From Flammeovirga sp. SJP92 (GTDB taxonomy: Bacteria > Bacteroidota > Bacteroidia > Cytophagales > Flammeovirgaceae), in contig NZ_LQAQ01000061.1 of the NCBI RefSeq assembly GCF_001583495.1, positions 434,001 to 498,000 of the forward strand: 64,000 nt of DNA, written 5' to 3'. Below, piece after piece: positions 25,080 through 34,296 of the stretch; the first letter of the stretch is position 1; the number at the start of each line of letters is the position of its first letter. A program made the translations under genes and the position numbers. Under the pieces are notes generated by a model, which saw nothing but the letters and a program-made list of their open reading frames with translations, was not told where the DNA came from and did not search any database.

Positions 25080-26063
25080 TTATCTTATCACTTCCAATTC
25101 AGGATAAACTTCTTGTACAATCGAGTAAAATTCATCTATTAAGTTTTGGTCTGTAAAAGCCGAATTCATTGGTTTTTGATCAACTGTTGCCCCTAGTGTT
25201 TTCTTCTCTGGAGAACCTAAAATATCTCCGTTTTCTCCTCTCAAACCATCAATAGCACTAACATATTTTTCTGCTGCCTGAAAAGGGCTTTGTGCCATGC
25301 CCAACCATTTCATGATGTTAAAGCCAACATTTTCTAAAAACCACCTTTCAAAAGCAGGTTTTGTGGCCAAGCCATTAGTACCGTATGTTAATCCAGGCGT
25401 AAACCAGATATATTCTTCACCTTGTTGGGCCTCTTGTGCTAATTTGGCTACAAGAAGGGCACTCATCAATTTAGAGGTTCCCATAGCATTCATATCATGA
25501 TACTTTTGCCCTTTGAGATTTCCTTCAATATAATCTCTCAATACTTTTGGAGAGTTGAAAGTGGGTTTATCCATCATGCCCGGAATGCCTCTTGCTCCTT
25601 CTCCCCCTGCATAAATCACTCTGAAATTTTCTGACAATAAATTTCTTCTTTTTAAGTTTTGAAGAACGATATAGCCACCAATCACATTTTGGAAGATTGT
25701 TTTTTCTATTTTCTTACCTTTCCAATGGATGTATTCGAAATCTTTTCCAAAAATAACACCTCCAGACTGCAAGAATACAACATCAATTTTCTGATCAGAA
25801 GGTAGTGCACTAACCGCTTTTTCAATAGATTGAGGAGCATTCATATCAAAACCTCCATATGTCTTCAGAGCATCTGCTCCATTATTATTTACAGCTTCCA
25901 GTAAGATTTTATCTTTAGCTCCCTTTGCTTTTTCTTCTGTTCTACAAGCCAGTATAATAGTACCATATCCCTTTTCAAATAGAATTTTGGTTGTTTCAAG
26001 ACCCATTCCACCATTTGCTCCCGTGATGAATACCGTTGTACTTTGTTTCGATTTATTTTTCAT
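25080..26063 (-). CDS. Short-chain dehydrogenase-like protein
   Basis: The 327-residue Rossmann protein opens with VFITGANGGMGLETTKILFEKG, the TGxxxGxG cofactor loop. LQSGG stands at the NNAG position and MGTSKLMSALL at the catalytic YxxxK site, where Tyr is not evident, so activity is uncertain. The family resembles the light-dependent protochlorophyllide reductase/retinol dehydrogenase group, as does the SDR at 17097, but the two are not close copies. It is transcribed alone. Confidence 0.8.
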   Translation of the reverse strand: MKNKSKQSTTVFITGANGGMGLETTKILFEKGYGTIILACRTEEKAKGAKDKILLEAVNNNGADALKTYGGFDMNAPQSIEKAVSALPSDQKIDVVFLQSGGVIFGKDFEYIHWKGKKIEKTIFQNVIGGYIVLQNLKRRNLLSENFRVIYAGGEGARGIPGMMDKPTFNSPKVLRDYIEGNLKGQKYHDMNAMGTSKLMSALLVAKLAQEAQQGEEYIWFTPGLTYGTNGLATKPAFERWFLENVGFNIMKWLGMAQSPFQAAEKYVSAIDGLRGENGDILGSPEKKTLGATVDQKPMNSAFTDQNLIDEFYSIVQEVYPELEVIR

Positions 26064-26186
26064 AATAGTAATAGCAATTATTGATTTTTGATATTACAAA
26101 GTACGGGCATTGAAGAAAGACACTATTGGAATATTGGGTCAATAAACTGGTAAATTAGGTCAACTGAAAGCGAAGGGTACTATAGG

Positions 26187-26810
26187 CTATATTTTTTCAA
26201 TGATCATTAATAATTCACTCAACATCATAGCAGTGGCTCCCCATACAGTATGGCCATATACATCAAATGCAGGCGTCTTAAATTTCACACCATTGTCTAA
26301 ATCAACAATATGTTCCTTATAATTATTTGCATCCTGTAAATGACTGATAGAAGTTTCAACGACTTTATCTACTTCGTATTCATCAATATTATATTGAAAA
26401 ACATCACTGTAATTGGCCACTACTGGTACTACATGCATATTAGAAGGAGGAATATAAATATCTGAAAGTGTTCCTAAAACCTTGCTTCTTTCCACACAAA
26501 CTCCAATTTCTTCATAGCACTCTCTAAGTGCCGTTTCAATCAAATCCTCATCTGTATCATCATATTTCCCACCAGGAAAAGCCATTTGTCCACTGTGTAC
26601 ACCATCGTAAGAAGGACGTTGTATTAATGGAAAAATCAATGAATCTTCTTCCTCTTTCAATAAAATTAATACTGCTGCTTTTCGTGCAGTTGTTGGTATT
26701 TCAAAAGGAGTTTCATCTTGTCTTTTTAAGGATGACATTCTATCATGTGCGTCACGTCCAGGTTTTGGTTCTGATAGTCTCTGTCTTAATTTATCTTGCC
26801 AATCGCTCAT
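26187..26810 (-). CDS. Nudix hydrolase, CoA pyrophosphatase type
   Basis: The Nudix box GGKYDDTDEDLIETALRECYEEIGV (about residues 85-109) is complete, and the preceding PLIQRPSYDGVHSGQMAFPGG carries the LxxRxxxxxxHxGxxxFPGG pattern of NudL/CoA pyrophosphatases, which split CoA into phosphopantetheine and 3',5'-ADP. I start the gene at the ATG at 26810; an upstream in-frame TTG at 26813 adds only one residue. Single gene, minus strand. Confidence 0.9.
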   Translation of the reverse strand: MSDWQDKLRQRLSEPKPGRDAHDRMSSLKRQDETPFEIPTTARKAAVLILLKEEEDSLIFPLIQRPSYDGVHSGQMAFPGGKYDDTDEDLIETALRECYEEIGVCVERSKVLGTLSDIYIPPSNMHVVPVVANYSDVFQYNIDEYEVDKVVETSISHLQDANNYKEHIVDLDNGVKFKTPAFDVYGHTVWGATAMMLSELLMIIEKI

Positions 26811-26930
26811 CAAATCGCCTTGTTTATTCGTTATAGAGTACCAGAATTGAAATCGAAAATCAATTCATCTTTTCTTTTTTCTGGCACTTAAAAAATTTGT
26901 ATATGCTTAATTTACAATTTTATTTACAAA

Positions 26931-26968
26931 AAAAATAGAGCTAAGGATTTCTCCCTAACTCTATTTTT
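26931..26968 (-). terminator. Terminator of the GH13 gene
   Basis: AAAAATAGAG and CTCTATTTTT flank a partly paired stem (26931-26968) that reads out with a T-run on the minus strand. Confidence 0.85.
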
Positions 26969-26986
26969 ATTGCGTTGAATAATTTA

Positions 26987-28876
26987 TTACTTACCCAAAT
27001 CAATAATCATTGCTGTTTTTCCTGAAATTGTAAATTCACTTCCAATAGTTACAGACTTACCTGTCAGGATATCTTTTCCTTTTGCATTTCCTTTCAACAC
27101 TTCAGAGAAACGGTCCGTATTAAACGTTTGCTCATCATTATTGTTATTTAAAATCACAAATACCGTTTCGCTGTCAGTATATCTAGCATAAGCATATACT
27201 TCGTTGAATGGTACCCAATGCTTTAACTTGCCTTCTGCAATTGGTTTAGAAGTTCTTCTCCACTGAAGGATCGTACGCATATAGTTAAAGAAATCATTTT
27301 CTTTCTTTGTACGGCCTTCCGCAGTGAAAGCATCACGCTTATCTCCTGCCCATCCACCAGGGAAATCTTCTCTCAAATCACCGTGGTTTCCACCTTTAGA
27401 CATCAAGATCTCAGTTCCGTAGAAAATTTGAGGAATACCTCTTGTTGTCAGTAAGAAAGAAGTCGCCAATTTCATATTAGGAATATCCTTATTGAATACA
27501 CCAAATGCTCTGTCTACATCATGGTTGTCCATAAAGATTTTGTTTTGGTTAGCATCATCATATAAGAAATCTTCAGTCAATGTCTTATACACTTCAGTGA
27601 TACTCCAGTTGTTTCTCCATGTTCTATTTAATGCGTCCCAAACTGGGAAGTCAGAAACAGATTTTAATGTAGATACAAAACCATCACGGTTATTTCCGCC
27701 AGCTTTCCAGTACGACTCCCAAGTAGCGCCTGGCAACCAAGTTTCACCTACGATGTAGAAATCAGGGTACTCGCTCAACACATACGCTACCCACTCAGAC
27801 ATCATTTCTTTCTTGTTGTAAGGATAAGTATCCATACGAATACCATCGATACCCGCATACTCAATCCACCAAACAGAAGCTTGCATTAAATATTTTGCTA
27901 AATAAGGATTACCTTGGTTCAAGTCAGGCATGTGACCGTCAAACCAACCGTCAGTCATGATTTTCTTATCGAAATCAGAAGCATTTGGATCAGATAAAGC
28001 CTCACCTTTGTAATTCGTCTTTGTAAATTCTTTCCACTCATGGATCCAATCCTTTGCAGGAAGGTCTTTCATCCAATCATGTCCATTACCAATGTGGTTG
28101 AATACAAGGTCCATCACCACTTTCATGTCTCTTTTGTGTGCCTCATCCACCATGTTTTTATACTCAGCGTTAGTACCATGACGGCCATCTGCTTTATAAA
28201 AATCAGTGATAGCATAACCGTGGTAAGACCAATCTGGCTGATTGTTTTCCAAGAATGGTGTTAACCAAACTGTAGTTACTCCAAGATCATTTAGATAGTC
28301 TAACTTTGATGTAACCCCTGCGATGTCACCACCATGTCTTCCATCTCTGTCTTTACGGTTGGCTTTCTGCGTTAAATCAGCTTGTGAATCATTGTCTGGG
28401 TTGCCGTTGGCAAAACGGTCCGGCATGATTAGGTACATTACATCTTTAGAAGTAAGTCCCTGAGCTTTTGTTGAATTATTTCTAGGCTTTAGTTCAAATT
28501 CGTATGTCAGTTCTTTTGCTCCTGCTTTAAATTTGATAGGATACTTTCCTGCCTTTGCATTTGCAATATTTAAATTCAAAAATAAGTAATTAGGATTGTC
28601 TTGTGTATTCACACTCTCAATACCAATTCCTTCTTCATCAATTTGAACGGATGAAGTTGCAATGTTTTTACCATGAACAATTAATAAAACTGTTTCATTT
28701 TTCATACCTGCCCACCAGAATGCAGGTTCAACTGTTGCTAATTTTACGTCACTTGCGGGCTTCATATTAGGAACACTAGCTTGCTTTACAAGTGTTGCCC
28801 CCTCCTCTTTCGGAGTACAACTTATTCCCAATATTGAAACTAAAATGGCTACGATGCCAGCTTTTACAATTTTCAT
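26987..28876 (-). CDS. GH13 alpha-amylase/cyclomaltodextrinase lipoprotein
   Basis: A lipoprotein signal (MKIVKAGIVAILVSILGISC, lipobox LGIS-C) is followed by an N-terminal beta domain of the cyclomaltodextrinase N type (about 35-130), the GH13 barrel, and a C-terminal beta domain. Catalytic residues are visible: nucleophile Asp in GIRMDTYPY (about 343), acid Glu in VGETWLPG (about 377), and the third Asp in FMDNHDVDR (about 452); MDLVFNHIGNGH is the first GH13 region. It should cleave alpha-1,4-glucans or cyclodextrins at the cell surface or periplasm, as SusA-like enzymes do. No susC/susD pair is adjacent. Confidence 0.9.
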   Translation of the reverse strand: MKIVKAGIVAILVSILGISCTPKEEGATLVKQASVPNMKPASDVKLATVEPAFWWAGMKNETVLLIVHGKNIATSSVQIDEEGIGIESVNTQDNPNYLFLNLNIANAKAGKYPIKFKAGAKELTYEFELKPRNNSTKAQGLTSKDVMYLIMPDRFANGNPDNDSQADLTQKANRKDRDGRHGGDIAGVTSKLDYLNDLGVTTVWLTPFLENNQPDWSYHGYAITDFYKADGRHGTNAEYKNMVDEAHKRDMKVVMDLVFNHIGNGHDWMKDLPAKDWIHEWKEFTKTNYKGEALSDPNASDFDKKIMTDGWFDGHMPDLNQGNPYLAKYLMQASVWWIEYAGIDGIRMDTYPYNKKEMMSEWVAYVLSEYPDFYIVGETWLPGATWESYWKAGGNNRDGFVSTLKSVSDFPVWDALNRTWRNNWSITEVYKTLTEDFLYDDANQNKIFMDNHDVDRAFGVFNKDIPNMKLATSFLLTTRGIPQIFYGTEILMSKGGNHGDLREDFPGGWAGDKRDAFTAEGRTKKENDFFNYMRTILQWRRTSKPIAEGKLKHWVPFNEVYAYARYTDSETVFVILNNNNDEQTFNTDRFSEVLKGNAKGKDILTGKSVTIGSEFTISGKTAMIIDLGK

Positions 28877-29105
28877 ACTTACGAGGTTCTGCTATATTAA
28901 TTTAGAGTAAATTGGACAAAAAATTTCACTTCAAGTGATTTTCAAACATACTCTAATAACAAACATAATTTGATTTATTATTATTAAAAAGTTGAAAACA
29001 ATTTCAACCGTTTGCATTAAGTAGATTTTTATAAATTTTCCTTATTTTTCAAAGTTTAGTGTTAACAGATTATTATCTTGCTAATTCTAAACATCAATAT
29101 TCTTC

Positions 29106-31334
29106 ATGAGATCATTTTTTAAAGTTACATTCTTGAATGTACTAATTTTATTTATCTTTTCATTCAATTTTGGATGGGCACAAAATATTCCTGTAAAAAC
29201 TTGGCGTTCACACCTCAACTTTAGTAATGCCCATTCTGTGGCAATCACAGATAATGAAGTTTTTTGTGCTTCCAATAATGCCCTATTTTCTTATGGAAGA
29301 AATAACAGTATCATTACAACTCTTACAAAAGATGATGGATTAAGTGACACCAATATACTTTCATTGGGCTACGCGGCTCCTTCGGACCAGTTGATTGTTC
29401 TTTATGCAAATGGAAATCTGGATTTCATAACGGATGATGAGATTGTAAATATGAGAACATTACTCAACACTTCATACCCCAATAAAGCATTTTATGGATT
29501 GAGAGTTAACGGCAGATTTTTATATGTCTGTGCCAGTTTTGGTGTAGCAAAAATCAATACTGAGAATTTTACTGTGGAAGAAACTTATGACTTTATTGGA
29601 CAAAATGGTTCTGAAAACGCAGTCTTTGATATTACATTCAGTTCAGACTCACTCTATATTGCCTCTAATGAAGGGATTAAAAGTGCATCTTCAGATCCCA
29701 ATGTCAATAAACAAGACTTTAACAACTGGCATTTGATTGTTCCGTTATCCTCTTTCTCTACAAGGTCAGCATTGTGGGCAGGAGACGCTTTATATTACAC
29801 CAATAACCAAGATAATGCATTAAAGAAATATGAAAACGGCACCTCAACTACCGTTTTCAATTATACCAAGAGTGTATATTTACTTGATTTCTGGAGAGAT
29901 GATATAACACTTGTAGGAGCAGATGAAATTTACCGTATTGATGAAGAAGATCAGGTTTCAATCTGGTCCGATCCAAAAGTTCCTGCTCCAAGACAGTTAC
30001 TTGATGATGATGAAGGAAGAGCCTGGGTAGCTGATAATACAAACGGCTTGATTTCCATTTCATCCGATGGAGGTGAAATCCAAGGTTTTGCTCCATCAGG
30101 TCCACTATTTCCAGTGACAAGACAAATCATCAATGCCAATGAAAAAATAGTGATGATTCCATCAACTGACGACCCGAACGTTACGGTAGGTAGTTTTTCT
30201 ATCTTCGAGGACGGACAATGGACCAACTATACCTCTCAAGATAGAACTTCAGTAGTAGCCATTCCTGCTACTGCTCCTTTTTATGGTGTTGCATTTAATG
30301 AATTTGATAACACAATCTACTTTGCAAGTAATGGAGATGGTCTTTTAGCCTATAATCTCACAGACGAAAGTTTTGAGGTCATCAAAACACCTTTCTTGCT
30401 GGAAGGGAGAACCGATGCAAATTTAAAAAGCCTTTCTTTCGACTTTTTCGGAAATCTATGGACAAGTTCTCAATTTTATATTCACCAAAGAGACACTGAA
30501 GGCAAATGGACTCATACCAGAAATTCGAGCATCAATTCCCCAGCTATCACTACTCAAAATTCAACACAAAACGATGTTTGGTTTATCTTAGAAAATAACC
30601 GTCTGCTTACTTTTAAAGAAGGAAGCACACGTTTTTTAACCACTGACCAAACAAGTGGCGGGCTTCCTTCCAATGTGGTTTTCACCATTCAAATGGACAA
30701 CAGTGGAAGTATGTGGATTGGCACTGAAGATGGAAGTGCTGAGTATTTTGGATTCTCGCCTTCAGAAGTCAATGAATTCTCAGTTGCATTACCTCGATAT
30801 GATGGTTTTCCATTATTAAGAGGGGAAAGAGTATTAAGCTACGGCATAGATGGCGGTAATAGAAAATGGATTGGCACAGGCAACGGCTTATGGTTATTCA
30901 GTAAAGACGGCGGGCAATTATTTGAATATTTCACCCAAGAAAATTCTCCAATATTGTCTAATGAAGTAAAAACAATTGGTATACAACCTCAAACGGGTGA
31001 GGTCTTTATTGGAACCGACAATGGCACAGTTTCTTACAGGTCTGATGCTACTGAACCTTCAAGATCGATTGATAAAATAAAAGTATTTCCAAGTCCCGTA
31101 AGACCGAACTATAATGGTGTTTTAACGATCAATGGATTGGTAGATAATGCTAGCGTAAAAATCACTGACACAGCAGGAAATATTGTTTGGGATGGAAAAT
31201 CTTATGGAGGTAGTACTTCTTGGAATTTAAGATTGGACAGCGGTACAAAACCTGCGACAGGAGTCTATTTTATATTTGCCACAGACCTTGATGGTGTTGA
31301 GAAAAATGTGGGGAAATTTGCAGTAATACGATAG
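29106..31334 (+). CDS. porZ: PorZ-like type IX secretion-associated propeller protein
   Basis: The 742-residue exported protein (signal peptide ending at GWAQ) begins WRSHLNFSNAHSVAITDNEV and has TLTKDDGLSDTNILSLGY, the N-terminal beta-propeller pattern of PorZ. Two propellers follow (IWIGTEDGSAEYF and WIGTGNGLWLFSKDG are Reg_prop-like blades). The last 80 residues (SIDKIKVFPSPVRPNYNG onward, ending KNVGKFAVIR) form a type-IX-like C-terminal domain. PorZ is part of the surface attachment complex with the sortase PorU and is needed for delivery of anionic LPS to cargo. PorU and other attachment genes are not in the window. The assignment is by pattern. Confidence 0.8.
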   Translation: MRSFFKVTFLNVLILFIFSFNFGWAQNIPVKTWRSHLNFSNAHSVAITDNEVFCASNNALFSYGRNNSIITTLTKDDGLSDTNILSLGYAAPSDQLIVLYANGNLDFITDDEIVNMRTLLNTSYPNKAFYGLRVNGRFLYVCASFGVAKINTENFTVEETYDFIGQNGSENAVFDITFSSDSLYIASNEGIKSASSDPNVNKQDFNNWHLIVPLSSFSTRSALWAGDALYYTNNQDNALKKYENGTSTTVFNYTKSVYLLDFWRDDITLVGADEIYRIDEEDQVSIWSDPKVPAPRQLLDDDEGRAWVADNTNGLISISSDGGEIQGFAPSGPLFPVTRQIINANEKIVMIPSTDDPNVTVGSFSIFEDGQWTNYTSQDRTSVVAIPATAPFYGVAFNEFDNTIYFASNGDGLLAYNLTDESFEVIKTPFLLEGRTDANLKSLSFDFFGNLWTSSQFYIHQRDTEGKWTHTRNSSINSPAITTQNSTQNDVWFILENNRLLTFKEGSTRFLTTDQTSGGLPSNVVFTIQMDNSGSMWIGTEDGSAEYFGFSPSEVNEFSVALPRYDGFPLLRGERVLSYGIDGGNRKWIGTGNGLWLFSKDGGQLFEYFTQENSPILSNEVKTIGIQPQTGEVFIGTDNGTVSYRSDATEPSRSIDKIKVFPSPVRPNYNGVLTINGLVDNASVKITDTAGNIVWDGKSYGGSTSWNLRLDSGTKPATGVYFIFATDLDGVEKNVGKFAVIR

Positions 31335-31356
31335 ACCTCAAAAAACTAAATATATA

Positions 31357-31400
31357 GAAAGCTCTTTTCTTTGCATGATTTGTAGAGAAAAGAGCTTTTC
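31357..31400. terminator. Bidirectional terminator after porZ
   Basis: GAAAGCTCTTTTCT (31357-31370) pairs with AGAAAAGAGCTTTTC (31386-31400); it stands between the convergent porZ-like and DUF7710-like genes. Confidence 0.8.
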
Positions 31401-31408
31401 ACTTTGAA

Positions 31409-31675
31409 TCAATCAAGTAAACAACCATTCTCAAAATACCAATGATTTAGTGAAGCACTACTAAATTTCTGTATGAACTTACTTCCCTTTTGATACTCCT
31501 TAGTTATTTTAAAAAATTCATTTTCAATAGCCCAATCATAAATACCAGTTCCAACTGGCATTTCTGTCAAAATACCTGATACTTTAGTATTGCTTATCCA
31601 CATTTCACCTTCCACGTAAGAATTAAAGATTCCTGCTGGGAAAGTTGCTCCGTTTCCAATAAATACATACACCAT
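31409..31675 (-). CDS. DUF7710-like protein, immunity candidate
   Basis: The 88-residue protein contains the pattern VFIGNGATFPAGIFNSYVEG, then EMWISNTKVSGILTEMPVGT, IYDWAIENEFF and FSSASLNHWYFENG. The combination of FPxGxF, WI..(N)K(L/V)SGxLT..P, YDWAI..G/E.F and FSSAS..H(W/H)(Y).(E)NG matches DUF7710 as I remember it, a small domain seen in polymorphic-toxin immunity loci. It is 21 bp downstream of the barstar-like gene. No toxin gene is visible in the window. Confidence 0.6.
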   Translation of the reverse strand: MVYVFIGNGATFPAGIFNSYVEGEMWISNTKVSGILTEMPVGTGIYDWAIENEFFKITKEYQKGSKFIQKFSSASLNHWYFENGCLLD

Positions 31676-31696
31676 ATTGCTGATAATTTTTTTAAC

Positions 31697-32188
31697 CTAC
31701 TGCTTTACTCTATTACTTGTAAACCACTCTCTTGCATTCCAGTCAGGTTGAATACCGCCAACATTTTTTAATTGGAAATTGGGATCGTTAGAATGTAAAA
31801 TAATAAGGAGGTGATAGCCTCTTATTAATAACTTTCTTGATAATATTGAAAGAGTATCTAGGAGAATATATGCACTATTGGTGTTACTAATAAAGTAATC
31901 ATCAAAATTTTTAAGTATGATGGCTTTACCACTAAATTCATAATCAATAAAATTTTCAAAATATTCTAAGAACTCTCCCTGACACCCATAGGCATCAAAT
32001 AAACTTAGATGTTCTGCAATATATTTATATTCATTCTCATTTTTACGATTCAACATTTCAATGGTATAAACCCTATAATTGTTATCTAAATACCACTTGG
32101 TATATTCTTCTAAGATATTGGGGTTTAGATGTATTGATATTCCTCCTTCTAACAAAGAATATTCTGCTAAATTAAAATTTTCGTTCAT
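31697..32188 (-). CDS. Barstar-like protein, immunity candidate
   Basis: I use the ATG at 32188 (an in-frame TTG at 32191 adds one residue), giving 163 residues. The C-terminal 100 residues read HLSLFDAYGCQGEFLEYFEN, then GKAIILKNFDDYF, LLDTLSILSRKLLIRGYHLL and WNAREWFTSNR. An aromatic-Y-G segment, a core beta strand before the helix, and the closing WNxREW match the barstar fold family as I know it from secreted RNase inhibitors. The N-terminal 60 residues are extra. It probably forms a pair with the DUF7710-like gene. Confidence 0.55.
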   Translation of the reverse strand: MNENFNLAEYSLLEGGISIHLNPNILEEYTKWYLDNNYRVYTIEMLNRKNENEYKYIAEHLSLFDAYGCQGEFLEYFENFIDYEFSGKAIILKNFDDYFISNTNSAYILLDTLSILSRKLLIRGYHLLIILHSNDPNFQLKNVGGIQPDWNAREWFTSNRVKQ

Positions 32189-32266
32189 CAAATATTTTTG
32201 TTTGCTTTTCTAAAATCAATAAGAGCTACTGTCTTTTATTTATTGGTGTGATAATAGATTGCTTAT

Positions 32267-32288
32267 GTAGAAGCGTAGCCTGCTACGC
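32267..32288 (+). repeat. Palindromic repeat element, left copy
   Basis: This 22-base element starts GTAGAA and holds GCGTAGC, a 2-base loop and GCTACGC. Its inverted copy lies at 32373-32395. It is GC-rich relative to its surroundings. Confidence 0.85.
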
Positions 32289-32372
32289 AATTACTTAATA
32301 AAATAAGATTTTGACAACTGTATATCATTGAAGCCCACAAAAAACTTCAAAGTTTATTTTTCACTCATACAA

Positions 32373-32395
32373 GCGTAGCAAGGCTACGCTTCTAC
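32373..32395 (-). repeat. Palindromic repeat element, right copy
   Basis: Read on the minus strand it equals the left copy (32267-32288) except for one inserted base. Inner arms AAGCGTAGC (32371-32379) and GCTACGCTT (32383-32391) form a 9-bp hairpin with a 3-base loop. The two copies together span 129 bp in tail-to-tail order, the layout of REP doublets. Confidence 0.85.
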
Positions 32396-32423
32396 AGAGA
32401 TTGAATTAGTCATTTATTGACAT

Positions 32424-33590
32424 TTAATACTCCCAATTGGGTTCATTCCAATCCACTAAGAACAATTGATAATTCACTCCTGTTTCAATGATATTACTAT
32501 ATATTTTCTCTTTGCTTAATGTTCTAGAATAAACTACCCTCACTTTTGTTTTGTAACTACCTGAAATTTTATTGGTTGAATATTGGCATAGTTTCAAACA
32601 GTTAAAATCTATAAAATGATCAGCATAATAATCATCCCTAATTGCAATATCAATCCATTCCTTTTTTTCCTTATGAAAAACTTGTACTTGAATTAAATAC
32701 TCATTTAAAGTTTCCCTTTTAATATATTCATGAAACTTTTCTGGGATTAAAATATTTAATTGATTGTTTTCTTTGACTATAGTTAATCTATCATACTCAG
32801 TATTTGAACAGGTATCTAAATCTATACCTAGTTTAGCTTTATACTTATCTGATACAACATTCAAGTTTTCATTCTTATTTGAAAACATTGTTTTTTCGAA
32901 TGAAAGCTTTACATGTTCTCCATCTGCTCTAATAGTTTGAAAATCATTACGATCAATGTATAAGATTGCAATGTACTTGCCATAATTGACTATAAATTCT
33001 CCATTTTCATTGACTATGCCTATTCTAGTATTTTGATCTGAATATTTATATTTTCCTGAAAGGCTATAGGTAAAAAAGTAATCCTCTCCTTGAATTACTG
33101 CGTTTCCATAATTGAACTTCGATATATATTGGGATACAGTATCTAATTTTATTTCATAGTCTGAGTCTAATAGACCATACTTTCCTGTCCAGGTAATGAG
33201 TGTATAACTTTTGGGGTTAATCAAAATATCCTTTAATGAAGATGTTCCATTATATTCAACTTTTCCTTCTCTGTTGATCACTTTGGGTATTGACTTCACA
33301 ATTACTTTTCCTTTTCCATGCTTAAATGGATAGGCTAAATCTGCTTTCGATTTATAAATACATGTCCCATCTAATGTATAATAAGAATACACATTTTTTC
33401 TTCGAAGCAACAAAATGTCTTCCGTGAAACCCATAACTTCATCATAATCGGGTTTAGAAATAACATTTTCATCAAACGTTGCTTCTAATTTATCTCCATT
33501 TTGAATTACTTTAATTTGGCTATACACTGAAATACTAGATAAACAAAATGTCCATAGAAAGATGATAAATATAAATTTGATGTTGATCAT
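32424..33590 (-). CDS. Exported WG-like repeat protein
   Basis: A signal peptide (MINIKFIFIIFLWTFCLSSI, cleavage near SVYSQ) leads into a 365-residue mature protein. Segments such as PDYDEVMGFTEDILLLRRKN, NPKSYTLITWTGKYGLLDSD and RIGIVNENGEFIVNYGKYIA have the (K)YGLLDxDxE / IGIVNENGEF style of degenerate WG repeats, so it is probably related in fold to the 1076-residue protein at 10149. The C-terminal 150 residues are unassigned. It lies in an accessory pocket, upstream of the palindromic repeat pair. Confidence 0.6.
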   Translation of the reverse strand: MINIKFIFIIFLWTFCLSSISVYSQIKVIQNGDKLEATFDENVISKPDYDEVMGFTEDILLLRRKNVYSYYTLDGTCIYKSKADLAYPFKHGKGKVIVKSIPKVINREGKVEYNGTSSLKDILINPKSYTLITWTGKYGLLDSDYEIKLDTVSQYISKFNYGNAVIQGEDYFFTYSLSGKYKYSDQNTRIGIVNENGEFIVNYGKYIAILYIDRNDFQTIRADGEHVKLSFEKTMFSNKNENLNVVSDKYKAKLGIDLDTCSNTEYDRLTIVKENNQLNILIPEKFHEYIKRETLNEYLIQVQVFHKEKKEWIDIAIRDDYYADHFIDFNCLKLCQYSTNKISGSYKTKVRVVYSRTLSKEKIYSNIIETGVNYQLFLVDWNEPNWEY

Positions 33591-33685
33591 TTGCTCTTCA
33601 AAAAATTGGTAAGGTTAAGTTTGATTATTTTGATAGAATAGCTTCTATATTCACAATTACCATATATTTATCCCGAATAAAAAAA

Positions 33686-33714
33686 TCCCACTTAGATATC
33701 TAACCTAAATGGGA
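33686..33714 (-). terminator. Terminator of the small lipoprotein gene
   Basis: TCCCACTTAG (33686-33695) and CTAAATGGGA (33705-33714) pair with one mismatch, with a T-run at 33680-33685 on the minus strand. Confidence 0.8.
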
Positions 33715-33732
33715 CTTTTTACTATTTATCAT

Positions 33733-34089
33733 CTAATCACAATATACAAACTCTTCTGAAGGAGCGACTTCGAGTGAAGTGATTTCTACCTCAGTCAGTG
33801 GAAATCCAGAAAGTGCAATTCCATCACAAGCTCTTCTTCTCAAACCTGAAGCTCCTAATATAGTTTGACCTCCATCAGGTGATACTGAAATATATCTCCA
33901 AGAACCTCTTACAAACTCATTCGTAGGCTTCAAGTAAGCTTCGAAGTTGGTATTGGAGTAAAAAACATATAAAGTATCTTTTGTTTCACTATAAAGTACT
34001 TTATCAAAATTCCCTCCTAAAGGTGCAACATCATTAGAACAAGAAACTATGAATGAAATACTTATCAGAATTAATGCTAATCTTCTCAT
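33733..34089 (-). CDS. Small lipoprotein of unknown function
   Basis: The 118-residue precursor has a lipoprotein signal (MRRLALILISISFIVSC-S), with Cys17 as the lipid site. The mature part (SNDVAPLGGNFDKVLYSETK, then strand-rich sequence) has one more pair of cysteines, in RRRACDG and the final VYCD, which could form a disulfide. No family recognised. It has its own terminator and is divergent from the gene at 34297. Confidence 0.65.
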   Translation of the reverse strand: MRRLALILISISFIVSCSNDVAPLGGNFDKVLYSETKDTLYVFYSNTNFEAYLKPTNEFVRGSWRYISVSPDGGQTILGASGLRRRACDGIALSGFPLTEVEITSLEVAPSEEFVYCD

Positions 34090-34296
34090 TTTTATTTAGT
34101 TTTATATCATACAAAATAAATGAGTTTAATTCACAACAACTTCACAAAAACAGTTAATTAGATTTTTTTCACTAAACAAAAATAAACAGTACATCCACAA
34201 CTTTTCTACTTATTTGAAGAAACAAATCACTATCATTTTTTGAATAAAAAATCCAAGGTATTTTTACAGCAATAAACCACCTTAAAATTCATTATC

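Noticed and set aside
26528-26836. Plus-strand frame of 102 residues over the Nudix gene
   Set aside because: It is antisense to a protein with an intact Nudix box.
28926-28938. Small palindrome TCACTTCAAGTGA upstream of the GH13 gene as a terminator
   Set aside because: It is only 6 bp per arm in AT-rich DNA and no transcript needs to end there. It could be an operator, but nothing supports that.
29857-30226. Minus-strand frames inside the porZ-like gene
   Set aside because: They have no family features, and the plus-strand frame has a signal peptide, propeller blades and a sorting domain.
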